Program-made: the position numbers and the translations under genes
The notes under the pieces: model-generated
What the model was told of the DNA's origin: nothing
What the model saw: the letters and a program-made list of their open reading frames with translations, nothing else
Databases searched by the model: none
Source of the DNA: Fontibacillus panacisegetis
Lineage (GTDB): Bacteria; Bacillota; Bacilli; Paenibacillales; Paenibacillaceae
Length of the DNA stretch: 64,000 bases
Direction of reading: 5' to 3'
Assembly: GCF_900102215.1 (NCBI RefSeq)
Contig: NZ_FNBG01000011.1
Location: forward strand, 80,512-144,511
Shown here: positions 16,352-26,619 of the stretch, one piece after another
Numbering within the stretch: position 1 is the stretch's first letter
How the letters are laid out: each line of letters starts with the position of its first letter

Positions 16352-18171
16352 GGCGACTCGCCTCCTTGTCTCTGCTGAGGCAGTGTAAAGGTAACCTTCG
16401 TTCCCTTGCCCAGCTCCGATTGCAACGAAATCGTACCGCCATGCGCCTTCACAATTTCCCGGGCAATGGACAAACCAAGCCCCGTACCTCCCATATTTCG
16501 TGATCGCGCCTTATCAACACGATAGAATCGCTCAAAAATCCGGTCCAAATCCCTCTTTGGAATACCAATTCCGTTATCCTGTACTGAAATGGCGAGCAGC
16601 CCATCCTCCATACTGCGGGCTTCAATGGCAATCGTCCCGCCTTCAGGCGTATATTTCATCGCATTGGAAATCAAATTATCCAGCACCTGGTCAATCTGAT
16701 CACGATCAATCCAGGCTGTACTTACTCCGCTGCTGATAAATAACGTGGGCTTGATTCCTTTTTCCTGCATTTGAAAAGAAAACCGATCCGTCACTTCCTC
16801 CAGCATCTCCATCACACCGGTTGGCTGCTTGCGAAGCATAGCCTCCTTGGAATCCAGCCGCGACAAATGCAGTAGATCCGTAACTAGACGGATCATCCGC
16901 TCGGTCTGGATCTGAATCACAGAGGTGAACTTCGGCCCAAGCTCCGGATCGCTAAGCGCTCCATCCTCCAGAGCCTCCGTATAGCTCTTGATCGTCGTCA
17001 GTGGTGTACGCAGCTCATGGGATACATTCGCTACAAATTCCCGCCGCGATTCTTCCAGCTTCTCCTGTTCAGTGACATCCTGGAGTACCGCAATCGTTCC
17101 GATGATGCCAAATTCCCGCCGATGAATCGGTGTAAAGGTGACTCGAATAACAAACGAATCACCCTCTTCGACCTCATCCTCCAGAAGCGTAGAATGCATC
17201 GTGCCCTGCTGAAGAATGTCCTGTTCCTCAGGTGTCAGATGAAGCAACTCCGCGATATTCATATCGCCTACCTGATCCTCACCCACCTTGAGCATTTCAC
17301 TAGCGCGACGATTCATCAAAATGACCGTGCCTGTCCCATCCGTCGCAATTACACCGTCGCTCATATTCGTCAAAATCGAAGCCAGCTTCTCTTTCTCTTC
17401 CTCGTTCTGTGCCAGTGCATTGCGAAGCCGACTAGTCATATAGTTAAATGCTTTGCTGAGCTGTCCGATCTCGTCATTTCCGCGCACAGGCATCTTCTGA
17501 TGGAACTCTCCTTCCGCTACAGCCGTTGCCCTGCGGGTCAATTCCTTAATCGGGGAAGTGATCGTATGGGCGAGAATCACGCCCAGCACTGCGGTTAAAC
17601 CAAGCGCCAGCAAAATACCGGAAATAAAAATATTGTTAATCCGTTCCATCGTATCGTACAGATCATTCATTGAGGCCGCGATGTAGATTGCACCCACAAT
17701 TTTACCCTCGCTCATGACAGGCTTCGCCACTACTTTTTTGCGGATATTATCATCATCGATAATGTATTCCTCGTTGTCGCGAATGCCTTGTAACGCCCTA
17801 TTCACTACGGTTTGCGTATTTTTAGTGCCTACATAATCCGCATGAGAAGGCTTGGAGGTAGTCAGAACCTTTCCGCTTGCATCAAGTACTTGAATTTCTG
17901 CGCCGTTGATATTGAACAGATTGTTCACCAGTACACGCAGATTTTCCAGCGACTCCTCCGCCGCTTCCCCGGTCACTCCCAGGTTTTGCGCTGCTAGTAC
18001 AGAGAGCAATTCTGCACGTTCTTGCAATTCTTTAGTAAAATTGCTCGTCAGCGATGTCTTCATAGCACTCACAAAATAAACCCCGATGAGCTGCATCGCA
18101 ATCAGAATCAGCAACACATAGACGATAATTAACTTAGCCTGGAGAGTGCGGAAGAAAGAGGGCAGATTCAT
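16348..18171 (-). CDS. walK: WalK essential cell-wall sensor histidine kinase
   Basis: 607 residues from the ATG at 18171, one base after the walR stop, with GGTGG upstream; a GTG 12 bases earlier is less likely. Order: TM1 (about 10-33), an extracellular Cache-like domain with DYVGTKNTQTVVNRAL, TM2 (about 180-203), HAMP, PAS (about 265-365, with DGTGTVILMNRRASEML), HisKA with the phospho-acceptor in NVSHELRTPL, then an HATPase with NLISNAMKYT, DNGIGI and GTGLGLSIA. It senses the state of peptidoglycan or lipid II-linked cues and phosphorylates WalR. All kinase motifs are intact. Confidence 0.97.
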   Translation of the reverse strand: MNLPSFFRTLQAKLIIVYVLLILIAMQLIGVYFVSAMKTSLTSNFTKELQERAELLSVLAAQNLGVTGEAAEESLENLRVLVNNLFNINGAEIQVLDASGKVLTTSKPSHADYVGTKNTQTVVNRALQGIRDNEEYIIDDDNIRKKVVAKPVMSEGKIVGAIYIAASMNDLYDTMERINNIFISGILLALGLTAVLGVILAHTITSPIKELTRRATAVAEGEFHQKMPVRGNDEIGQLSKAFNYMTSRLRNALAQNEEEKEKLASILTNMSDGVIATDGTGTVILMNRRASEMLKVGEDQVGDMNIAELLHLTPEEQDILQQGTMHSTLLEDEVEEGDSFVIRVTFTPIHRREFGIIGTIAVLQDVTEQEKLEESRREFVANVSHELRTPLTTIKSYTEALEDGALSDPELGPKFTSVIQIQTERMIRLVTDLLHLSRLDSKEAMLRKQPTGVMEMLEEVTDRFSFQMQEKGIKPTLFISSGVSTAWIDRDQIDQVLDNLISNAMKYTPEGGTIAIEARSMEDGLLAISVQDNGIGIPKRDLDRIFERFYRVDKARSRNMGGTGLGLSIAREIVKAHGGTISLQSELGKGTKVTFTLPQQRQGGESP

Positions 18172-18172
18172 G

Positions 18173-18889
18173 CTAGAATCCACCCGCCTTGGAGCTGCGC
18201 ATCATATAACCGAGTCCTCGACGCGTCAAAATATACTCCGGCTTGCTCGGGTCTTTCTCAATCTTCTCCCGAAGGCGCCGAATGGTCACATCCACCGTAC
18301 GCACATCACCGAAATATTCAAATCCCCATACCGCTTGCAGCAGGTGCTCCCGAGTCATAACCTTTCCGGAGTTCTTCACCATATAATGTACAAGCTCAAA
18401 CTCCCGATGAGTCAGATCGAGCGGCTCCTCATTCTTATACACGGTATATGTATCCGTATCGATGAATAGCTCAAACAGACTAATTCCTTGTCTGTCCTCA
18501 GCGTCCTCCAGCGTAGAGGCTGGCTTCTGCTGCCTCCGCATTTGCGCCTTCACTCTGGCAAGAAGCTCTCTGGTACTGAACGGCTTGGTCACATAATCAT
18601 CAGCGCCAAGCTCCAGCCCCAACACCTTATCTATTTCTCCGTCTTTTGCCGTCAGCATAATAATCGGCGTCTGCAGCTTAGCACGTACTTCCCTGCATAC
18701 GTCCATACCATCTTTTCCTGGCAGCATTAAATCAAGCAGAATCAAATCCGGCTGCTCCGAAAAAGCAAGCTCCACCGCTTCAATTCCATCAAAGGCGAGA
18801 ACTACCTCATACCCCTCTTTTTCCAAATTAAACTTTAATATATCTGCAATCGGTCTTTCGTCATCTACCACTAATATTTTACCTTGCAT
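18173..18889 (-). CDS. walR: WalR essential response regulator
   Basis: 238 residues, OmpR family. Receiver: [12 protein letters not shown], phospho-acceptor Asp in [14 protein letters not shown] (about Asp53), MLTAKD, VTKPFS. The C-terminal winged helix contains [12 protein letters not shown] and the recognition region [17 protein letters not shown]. It controls autolysins and other wall genes through TGTWAH direct repeats in known systems. First gene of the walRKHIJ operon. Confidence 0.97.
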   Translation of the reverse strand: MQGKILVVDDERPIADILKFNLEKEGYEVVLAFDGIEAVELAFSEQPDLILLDLMLPGKDGMDVCREVRAKLQTPIIMLTAKDGEIDKVLGLELGADDYVTKPFSTRELLARVKAQMRRQQKPASTLEDAEDRQGISLFELFIDTDTYTVYKNEEPLDLTHREFELVHYMVKNSGKVMTREHLLQAVWGFEYFGDVRTVDVTIRRLREKIEKDPSKPEYILTRRGLGYMMRSSKAGGF

Positions 18890-18935
18890 CGTGCGACTTC
18901 ACCCCAGACATTCAGGCCTTGGCCAATCTTACTCT

Positions 18936-18946
18936 ATTTTAACATA
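18936..18946 (-). promoter_or_regulatory. Candidate walR promoter (extended -10)
   Basis: On the minus strand TGT is followed by TAAAAT (-10 hexamer at 18936-18941), 47 bases before the walR ATG. The -35 (TGAAAG, 17-base spacing) is poor, which an extended -10 tolerates. Confidence 0.45.
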
Positions 18947-19065
18947 CCTGAAGCGTCCCTTTCATTACAACCAATTGTTATAGATAAACTTCTGAAATCA
19001 CAGTAAAATAAATCAATTCGAGCGCGGACATAAAAATCAACTTATTATGAGCTATGGAGGATATC

Positions 19066-19527
19066 ATGGGATTTTCGATAATAGGAACTATAATAGCCGT
19101 AGTTATTCTATTGCCCAGCATTATTTTCTTTATAAAATTCCCGCCCAGGCATGCTGCAGAAGAAAAGAGTAAACTTCCAAAAATCTTCGAACTCCTGGAA
19201 AAAATAGGACAGATGGGTTGCATAGTATCTCTGGTTATTTCTAAAGACTTCTTCCTCATTGAAAAAGCAAACTACTTTACAATGTTAATGGTCATATGCA
19301 TTGCCTTGTATTATGCCTTATGGATTGCTTATGCGATAAAAGATGGAGAGTTCTCAGTTATGCTCAAGCCACTTCTATTCATCCCGATTCCGGGCGCAGT
19401 GCTGCCTGTATGTGCATTTGTTTTTGCCGCCTTGTGGGGCCAATGTATATGGTTGGGGGCATCAGCTATTATATTGGCTGTTGGGCATTGTACAATTAGC
19501 TGGGAAAGCTATAGACGCATAAAGTAA
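19066..19527 (+). CDS. Small integral membrane protein, unknown
   Basis: 153 residues from the second ATG, chosen because GGAGG lies 6 bases before it. Four hydrophobic helices: about 2-22, 60-80, 85-98 and 104-145 (broken by a Pro/Gly stretch IPIPGAVLP). Between the first two is a short cytosolic basic/acidic segment (PPRHAAEEKSKLPK). No family motif recognised. It lies on the opposite strand from the wal operon, upstream of walR, and ends at a strong terminator. Confidence 0.75.
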   Translation: MGFSIIGTIIAVVILLPSIIFFIKFPPRHAAEEKSKLPKIFELLEKIGQMGCIVSLVISKDFFLIEKANYFTMLMVICIALYYALWIAYAIKDGEFSVMLKPLLFIPIPGAVLPVCAFVFAALWGQCIWLGASAIILAVGHCTISWESYRRIK

Positions 19528-19538
19528 AGCAACCATCA

Positions 19539-19567
19539 AAAAAACCTGGCAGTTAGCCAGGTTTTTT
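19539..19567. terminator. Strong bidirectional terminator
   Basis: AAAAAACCTGGC (19539-19550), a 5-base loop, and its exact complement ending in TTTTTT (19556-19567). It serves the membrane protein gene and, from the other strand, the M23 peptidase gene. Confidence 0.93.
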
Positions 19568-19616
19568 GGGTTTAGATCCTACTCTTCTATTTCTATATTT
19601 TTATCTCTACAGAATC

Positions 19617-21191
19617 TTATAAATATTTCATTGGATTTTGGATTGAACCGTTCTTATGAATTTCAAAATGAAGATGAGTGCCTGTGGACCGACCCGTATT
19701 ACCCATAACTCCGATCTTCGAACCCTTTTCTATGATTTCTCCCTCTTTCACGCTAATCTTGCTCAAATGTCCATACAGTGTTTGGTATCCATTATTATGA
19801 TCAATAATAATACAATTACCATAACCGGATTTCGTACCAGCAAAAGTAACTACGCCATCATCAGAAGCAAGGATACTGCGGTTAGAAGAGACAAGGTCGA
19901 TACCTTTATGCGTTCTTCCCCAACGTTGCCCATAGCTGCTCGACATCGCAGCTCCCGATACCGGCCAAGCAAAATCACCTGAACCCTCACCAAGTACTAC
20001 TTTTGTACCCTTAAGAACAATTTTCGGCCGCGATGCCTTCGTTACTTCCTGACCAAGCCATTCCTCGGCAACAACCTCACCGTTCTCTTTAGTTAAGCGA
20101 TATTCCATCGTTTTAAGACCGCTTTGTCCTTGAGCAATAACTTTAGCCTCTCCGGCACGCATGGATTCACTTTTACGAATAATCACCTGCGGCTCTGTAA
20201 CAATCTCTTCGGTTACACGTTCTACCGTTCTTACCGTAATTGACGGCTGCACTGCCTTAACACTGATTAAGGTTCCGATCTGCAGCGTCAGTTCCTTAAC
20301 TTCGGGATTGTTCGCGTACAGCTCTTTCTGTGTAATGCTAAACCGCTTCGCAATCGAGGAGATCGTATCTCCTTCTCTAACCTCGTAAGTGATGGCCGCT
20401 TCATCTCCAGCCAAAATCCGTTCTACAGCAGCGTCAACATCCATCACCTTATTAGGATCCGTATCTACTCCAACCTTTGCAATCTCCTCGTTAAACTTTA
20501 CAGATTCCAGTTCAACGTTATTTCCTGTTCCTGAGGTGCCTGAAGAATTTTTACCCAGGCCTCCGGTTCGCTTGATTTTGGATACAATGCCTTTTGATGC
20601 CGTAGTGGCAGGCGTATATTTGTTTTTTAATTGCTCCAAAACAGCATCTGCAGTAGCCTGATCCTTCACAATTCCGATCACTTTGCCGTCTACATGCAGC
20701 TCAACGCCTTTGGCGTAACCCGTAAGCATGCTATATACCTTATCCAAAGTTTCCTCAGAATTAATCTCTGCCTTGTATTTCTTTTCTTGAACAGTAGTAA
20801 CGCCCTCAGTGTGTACTGCCATTTCTACGTCAGGATATTTTTGTTTATATTCCTGCTCTTTCTTGGTGTACAAGGCATTAAGATCATTTAAGTTCTTAAT
20901 ACTGCCTATTTCCTGATCACCTATGAACACCCGATAATAGGGCATCGTATTCGCATCCACATAATGACGCCCTGTCAAATACGCCGACCCCACAATAAAT
21001 AGGCCTGCTATTGAACCGATTACGATTCTTTTCGTTCTAGTCAAGCTAGACCTGCTTATGCTCTCTCTAACCTTTTTCATTATGTTAAGCTTGGACACCT
21101 GTTGATCGTTCTCCGGACGGTCGTGGTTTTCCTGTGCTCGGTAGTACCCGCCCCTGCGCAACAGATTCCATCTCTCCTTGAAACCCTTCAT
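19617..21191 (-). CDS. M23 peptidase with LysM and G5 domains, membrane-anchored
   Basis: 524 residues from the ATG at 21191, which has AAGGAG 6 bases upstream. The basic N-terminus is followed by a membrane helix (about 55-75) and a SpoIIQ/YycP-like extracellular region. Then come LysM (YEVREGDTISSIAKRF, about 270-315), G5 (about 325-400) and a C-terminal LytM/M23 domain (about 415-524). Zinc ligands are visible: His and Asp in THKGIDL and the HLHFE motif. It probably cuts peptide cross-links of peptidoglycan while bound to glycan through LysM. Its location beside walRK suggests WalR control, but no clear WalR box was found. A TTGAAA/18/TAAAGT promoter lies at 21262-21291. Confidence 0.9.
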   Translation of the reverse strand: MKGFKERWNLLRRGGYYRAQENHDRPENDQQVSKLNIMKKVRESISRSSLTRTKRIVIGSIAGLFIVGSAYLTGRHYVDANTMPYYRVFIGDQEIGSIKNLNDLNALYTKKEQEYKQKYPDVEMAVHTEGVTTVQEKKYKAEINSEETLDKVYSMLTGYAKGVELHVDGKVIGIVKDQATADAVLEQLKNKYTPATTASKGIVSKIKRTGGLGKNSSGTSGTGNNVELESVKFNEEIAKVGVDTDPNKVMDVDAAVERILAGDEAAITYEVREGDTISSIAKRFSITQKELYANNPEVKELTLQIGTLISVKAVQPSITVRTVERVTEEIVTEPQVIIRKSESMRAGEAKVIAQGQSGLKTMEYRLTKENGEVVAEEWLGQEVTKASRPKIVLKGTKVVLGEGSGDFAWPVSGAAMSSSYGQRWGRTHKGIDLVSSNRSILASDDGVVTFAGTKSGYGNCIIIDHNNGYQTLYGHLSKISVKEGEIIEKGSKIGVMGNTGRSTGTHLHFEIHKNGSIQNPMKYL

Positions 21192-21301
21192 GCTGATCTC
21201 CTTCACCATACATCAATTCGACAAAAGGTTTCAAAATTTTAACCTTTTTCCGCTATTGATTACTTTACCATAGCCTATCCATAGATTTCAACTTACGCAA
21301 A

Positions 21302-21342
21302 AAACGGCATAAACCCAGTTGTGATGCGGGTTTATGCCGTTT
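21302..21342 (-). terminator. Terminator of the 198-residue gene
   Basis: Perfect 15-base arms (21302-21316 and 21328-21342), loop of 11. On the minus strand the T run follows (TTTTTTGCG). It separates the gene at 21425 from the M23 peptidase gene. Confidence 0.92.
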
Positions 21343-21424
21343 AGAAAACCTTTCTTGCACTAGTATTTTGTTTACAAATATGTGAATGTTACCGCTATCA
21401 TGCCTGCCATTTCAACAGATATCA

Positions 21425-22021
21425 TCATTCTTTTAACAATTTTATCATTTTAGCATACTCTGATTTATCGAGATATTTCGACAATATCTGTTCAATTTCT
21501 ATCATTTCTGTCTCCGTTAACCCATCCTCCATCGCCTCGGTTAGCTTCTGCATCTCCTCCTGAGGCAATTTAGACATAAGGATCTTGAATACCTCTTCTT
21601 TATCCGTATCCGCCAATTCATCCTTTTTCGCAACCAACTCGTCTGGTGTGACCAGTACCTGATCCTGCTGCCCTATCTGACCCTGCTGCTGATTCTGCTC
21701 ATTTCCTGTCCCCGCCGCCCCTAAAGATGACCCTGAAGATATACCTCCCATCACTGGAAGAGCATCCTCCCCAGCGTTCTGCTCAGTCACACTCTGCCCC
21801 TGCTTCCCCTTGTCGGATTTCGTCTGATCTGCATCTGAAAATCCGAGCATACCTTTTACCATTCCACCAAGGCTTGGAGCCTGTCCACTTATGGGCAAAT
21901 TATAACTGCTAAGCAATGACTGAATATACGAGTTTACTACGTAGCCCGTAGTCATAATTGTAAGTACGCTAACCATAACGATCGTTAATGACAGTCTCAG
22001 TAACCATCCAATCCATTTCAT
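21425..22021 (-). CDS. Membrane-anchored protein, unknown
   Basis: 198 residues. One N-terminal membrane helix (WLLRLSLTIVMVSVLTIMT, about 6-24) precedes a low-complexity Gln/Gly/Ser linker (about 65-110). The acidic helical C-terminal domain (about 110-198) contains KEEVFKILMSKLPQEEMQK, TETEMIEIEQILSKYL and AKMIKLLKE. This build suggests an extracellular helical domain on a tether; no family recognised. Two terminators isolate it from neighbours, so it is monocistronic. The 131 bases upstream hold nothing obvious besides its promoter space. Confidence 0.75.
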   Translation of the reverse strand: MKWIGWLLRLSLTIVMVSVLTIMTTGYVVNSYIQSLLSSYNLPISGQAPSLGGMVKGMLGFSDADQTKSDKGKQGQSVTEQNAGEDALPVMGGISSGSSLGAAGTGNEQNQQQGQIGQQDQVLVTPDELVAKKDELADTDKEEVFKILMSKLPQEEMQKLTEAMEDGLTETEMIEIEQILSKYLDKSEYAKMIKLLKE

Positions 22022-22152
22022 CTGTAAAATCCTCCTCTGCCTCCTACTCTTCTATTTTCAGTATGGACGGCAAAGGGACAATTCAACCTTACCCACTCTA
22101 ACAAGATACTTGTTTTTTGAAACTAGGGGGACTAGGTGGCTTATTTCGTTTT

Positions 22153-22527
22153 TTATTTGACTATTTCAATTCTAGTAGCAGCCGTACGTATTATTCTGCT
22201 TTCTTCATATTTTCCGTTTGTCCATACATTAACACAGTCGCCAATCTTGGGGTTTTCTGTAATTTCCCCTGTGTTAACTTCAAATACTTTCGTTTGGTAC
22301 TGAGAAATAATTTCTCTTGTTGTTTTATCTTTTACCTCTTCTTCTGTTAAGTCAGTTGCGATAATGATACTTGTACTATTCTTTTCAATTACAATTCCTT
22401 GAATGTCCATTTCTTCACCTACTTGTTGGGTTTGTTCAATTGTTGAGTTATTTATAAAAAATTTATCGTTAACATTACAGCCAATTAAGTTAGCTGCGAA
22501 AAGTAAGGTAAAAAAATTTTTTTTCAT
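22153..22527 (-). CDS. Small lipoprotein (DUF3221-like)
   Basis: 124 residues from the ATG at 22527, with GGAGG 6 bases upstream. The signal peptide MKKNFFTLLFAANLIGC ends in a lipobox-like LIGC, with Cys17 as the lipidation site. The mature part has an OB-like series of strands: a G-V-V/I-type core (MDIQGIVIEKNSTSIIIA), a charged helix (TEEEVKDKTTREII), and a closing segment IGDCVNVWTNGKYEESRI. This resembles small Bacillus DUF3221-type lipoproteins; function unknown. Confidence 0.7.
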   Translation of the reverse strand: MKKNFFTLLFAANLIGCNVNDKFFINNSTIEQTQQVGEEMDIQGIVIEKNSTSIIIATDLTEEEVKDKTTREIISQYQTKVFEVNTGEITENPKIGDCVNVWTNGKYEESRIIRTAATRIEIVK

Positions 22528-22601
22528 ATGCTTCCTCCATATCGTTTCTTTAACGAGAAGACGTATGCAACTCTGGAAATGTTTCAAGTAGTATGGAAAA
22601 A

Positions 22602-22638
22602 AAGACCTTTCCGAGAGTAAATGATCAGGAAAGGTCTT
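22602..22638 (-). terminator. Terminator behind the serine protease remnant
   Basis: Perfect 11-base arms (AAGACCTTTCC at 22602-22612; complement 22628-22638). On the minus strand a TTTTTTT run follows. It still serves the broken protease gene. Confidence 0.88.
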
Positions 22639-22644
22639 ACTATA

Positions 22645-22941
22645 TTAATTATTTAACCATGTTACAGGCGTTATGCCTAGTCGACTCTGCACATGAGTTA
22701 CATGACTATATACCCGATAGGTTACCCCACTTGATGTGTAGCTGCCTTTGTGTACACCTTTGAGCTCCCCATTATTATTATTCCAAATCGTACCGCCACT
22801 GTCACCTCCTGCAGAAATATAATTGGCAACCCGCATTGAGTTATGCCAAACACTTCCATATACTGGATCATTCCAATACTGGCTATTATTCTTACTAAGT
22901 AGTGTGCCACAACTATTTCCATTCATTCCAGATTTACAGCA
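22645..22941 (-). pseudogene. Chymotrypsin-family (S1) serine protease, C-terminal remnant
   Basis: About 98 codons: CCKSG, then NSCGTLL, then the catalytic-serine motif GGDSGGTIW, and a tail YSHVTHVQSRLGI. The C-K-SG and GDSGG elements are those of streptogrisin/alpha-lytic-type secreted proteases, whose third catalytic residue is here. The part carrying the catalytic His and Asp is missing, a TAA precedes CCKSG in frame, and no RBS fits, so it cannot make an active enzyme. The region upstream (22,942-23,110) is AT-rich with no coding signal. Confidence 0.75.
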
Positions 22942-23117
22942 TTATTGAGGTATCGATAAAAATCGGGATTCTTTTGACATTTATATATTCGAACAGAAGA
23001 GGAAAAAAACGCCATCTAGTGGGAGAAAACGAGGTACCTGACGAACAGGATATGTATATAATTCCTATATGTTAAGACATGAAAAAAAAATTTATAAGTT
23101 ACTAGTCTTAATTTATA

Positions 23118-23154
23118 TCGAGGTGGAAATTTATTTACTAATTATCCACCTCGA
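23118..23154 (-). terminator. Probable purA terminator
   Basis: Perfect 10-base arms (TCGAGGTGGA at 23118-23127; complement 23145-23154) with a 17-base loop. It lies 37 bases past the purA stop; the T run is weak. Confidence 0.5.
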
Positions 23155-23190
23155 ATACTCATCACTGAAGTTTCTATGCAATACGTTATT

Positions 23191-24531
<1,341 letters not shown>

Positions 24532-24579
24532 TCAATTAATAACATTACACGTCATTTTACTGCCTTAGGCAGCAATATT

Positions 24580-24608
24580 AGTTTAACAGTCTCCATTTTC
24601 AAAGTCAA
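24580..24608 (-). promoter_or_regulatory. purA promoter
   Basis: On the minus strand TTGACT (24603-24608), a 17-base spacer, TAAACT (24580-24585). Good sigma-A match about 105 bases before the start codon. Confidence 0.75.
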
Positions 24609-24611
24609 ATC

Positions 24612-24655
24612 AAAGACGAACAATTAAGGGCTCAATTCCTCAATTGTTCGTAAAA
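24612..24655 (-). promoter_or_regulatory. Paired PurBoxes (PurR operator) upstream of purA
   Basis: Two inverted copies of ACGAACAATT (24616-24625 and, inverted, 24642-24651). Taken as 14-base boxes around CGAA they are separated by 16 bases, the spacing known for B. subtilis PurR control sites. They lie directly upstream of the -35. PurR would repress purA unless PRPP is high. The purR gene itself is not in the window. Confidence 0.8.
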
Positions 24656-24785
24656 GGATCAAGTATAGGTCTTTATATGTACACTATCTTTTCTCATCCG
24701 CCCAGTTCGACGACGGTGGTCGCTAAACAATGCTAGAGGCCGCCCTAACATCAACAACTTCAGAGAATACAAAACGCACCTCATA

Positions 24786-24817
24786 CAAAAAACGGGCTGA
24801 CTTATTTCGTCAGCCCG
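24786..24817 (-). terminator. dnaB operon terminator (contains the dnaB stop)
   Basis: Nine-base perfect arms (24793-24801 and 24809-24817) with a 7-base loop and a minus-strand TTTTTT run. The TGA of dnaB (24810-24812) is inside the upstream arm. Confidence 0.9.
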
Positions 24818-26171
24818 CAAATGCATCTGTATGCGCTCGTTCATAATTTGCAAATTTATTAAAATTTTTCAAGAATACGAGCTCAACTGTTCCTACCGGA
24901 CCATTCCGCTGTTTAGCAATAATAATCTCGATAATATTCTTCTTCTCCGTCTCTTGATTATAGTAATCATCACGATAGAGGAACGCTACAATATCAGCAT
25001 CCTGCTCTATAGAACCAGACTCCCGTAAGTCAGACATCATCGGTCGCTTATCCTGCCGTTGCTCTACACCCCGGCTAAGCTGCGATAACGCAATTACAGG
25101 CACTTCTAATTCCCGAGCAATCTGCTTGAGTGTACGGGAAATTTCCGACACTTCCTGTTGACGGTTCTCGCCCGGCTTGCCGCGGCCGTGAATAAGCTGC
25201 AAATAGTCAATGAGGATCATGCCGAGCCCCTTCTCCTTCTTCAGCCGCCGGCATTTCGCCCGAATATCGGCCACAGTAATACCTGGTGTATCATCGATAT
25301 AAATCTCCGCTTCCGACAGGGCTGCAATTCCCATTGTCAGCTTGGACCAATCATCATCGCCCTTAAAATCACCTGTACGCATCACACCTGCATCAAGGTT
25401 CGCCTCCGCACAAATCATACGCTGAACAAGCTGAGGAGCTGACATTTCCAGACTAAAGATCGCAACCGTCTCTCTGGCCCGCACTGCCACATTCTGCGCA
25501 ATATTAAGTGCAAATGCAGTTTTACCTACGGAAGGCCGCGCCGCTACAATAATAAGATCGTTGCGCTGAAAACCGGAGGTCATCTTGTCCAAATCAACAA
25601 AACCTGACGGTATCCCCGTCGTATTTCCCCGGTTTTGATGCAATACTTCAACCCGCTCGAACACATCCATCAGGACATCGCGTATCGCAATAAATCCGCT
25701 GCCTGAACGGCGATTGGAAATTTCCAGTATATTACGCTCGGCCTCGCTGAGCATTCCAGCAACATCTTCTCCACCTGTATAGCCGTCGCTGACTATTTGT
25801 GTCGCTGTACGGATCAATCTACGCAGCATCGATTTTTCTTCGATAATACGTGCGTAATAATCCACATTAGCTGCCGTTGGTACAGCATGAGCCAGCTTGG
25901 CCAAATAGCTTACACCGCCGACATCATCCAGCTCACCCCGGTCCTGAAGACGTGCTGTCAATGTAACGAGGTCGATCGGCTGACCTTCCTCGCCAAGCTG
26001 CACCATCGCCTCGTAGATCAGCTGATGAGGCTTGTCATAGAAATCTTCCGTTCTTACCCGCTCCATCGCGGTAATGAGCGCCTCGGACTGGAGCAATATG
26101 GCTCCAAGCACCGCCTGTTCCGCCTCCAGATTTTGCGGGGGAATCCGGTCGTAAAACAGATCTCCGCTCAT
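24810..26171 (-). CDS. dnaB: Replicative DNA helicase
   Basis: 453 residues. The N-terminal helical domain (about 1-115; PPQNLEAEQAVLGAILL) binds primase and loader. The RecA-like domain has Walker A ARPSVGKTAFALN (about 209), Walker B MILIDYLQLI, and the motif SDLRESGSIEQDADIVAFLYR. It unwinds DNA at the fork as a hexamer. The ATG follows the rplI stop by 4 bases; it belongs to the yybS-gdpP-rplI-dnaB operon. No intein or insertion. Confidence 0.98.
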   Translation of the reverse strand: MSGDLFYDRIPPQNLEAEQAVLGAILLQSEALITAMERVRTEDFYDKPHQLIYEAMVQLGEEGQPIDLVTLTARLQDRGELDDVGGVSYLAKLAHAVPTAANVDYYARIIEEKSMLRRLIRTATQIVSDGYTGGEDVAGMLSEAERNILEISNRRSGSGFIAIRDVLMDVFERVEVLHQNRGNTTGIPSGFVDLDKMTSGFQRNDLIIVAARPSVGKTAFALNIAQNVAVRARETVAIFSLEMSAPQLVQRMICAEANLDAGVMRTGDFKGDDDWSKLTMGIAALSEAEIYIDDTPGITVADIRAKCRRLKKEKGLGMILIDYLQLIHGRGKPGENRQQEVSEISRTLKQIARELEVPVIALSQLSRGVEQRQDKRPMMSDLRESGSIEQDADIVAFLYRDDYYNQETEKKNIIEIIIAKQRNGPVGTVELVFLKNFNKFANYERAHTDAFAG

Positions 26172-26175
26172 CCTG

Positions 26176-26619
26176 CTACTCCTCCGTAACTTGAACCTTC
26201 AGTGTTGCTTTCACTTCGTGGTGAAGCTTCACTGGCACCTGGGTTACACCCAAAGTACGAATTGGATCATGCATTTCTATTTTACGTTTATCAATTTTCA
26301 CGCCGGCTTTCTCCAGTGCTTCAGCCACTTGCTTGCTCGTAATTGCACCGAACAGTCGTCCACCTTCACCAGCCTTAGCTTTCAGACTAATCGTCATTTC
26401 CTCCAGCTTCTTGCCCAGGTTAATAGCTTCTTGCTTCTCATTTTCCTTACGTTTTACCTCAGCGGCTGTCTGATTCTCCAATGTTTTTACATTACCATCT
26501 GTAGCCAGACGTACAAGACCACGCGGAATCAGAAAATTTTGTGCATACCCTTCAGATACTTCTTTAATTTCACCTTTTTTACCTTGTCCTTTTACATCTT
26601 TCAAAAAGATTACCTTCAT
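26176..26619 (-). CDS. rplI: Ribosomal protein L9
   Basis: 147 residues. N-terminal RNA-binding domain ([18 protein letters not shown], then [11 protein letters not shown]), long central helix rich in Lys/Glu (about 40-75), and C-terminal domain with [14 protein letters not shown]. It binds 23S rRNA helix 76. Start overlaps the gdpP stop by 4 bases. Confidence 0.98.
   Translation of the reverse strand: MKVIFLKDVKGQGKKGEIKEVSEGYAQNFLIPRGLVRLATDGNVKTLENQTAAEVKRKENEKQEAINLGKKLEEMTISLKAKAGEGGRLFGAITSKQVAEALEKAGVKIDKRKIEMHDPIRTLGVTQVPVKLHHEVKATLKVQVTEE

Noticed and set aside
24659..24853. 64-codon minus-strand frame around the dnaB terminator
   Set aside because: Contains the terminator and overlaps the dnaB end; low-quality peptide.
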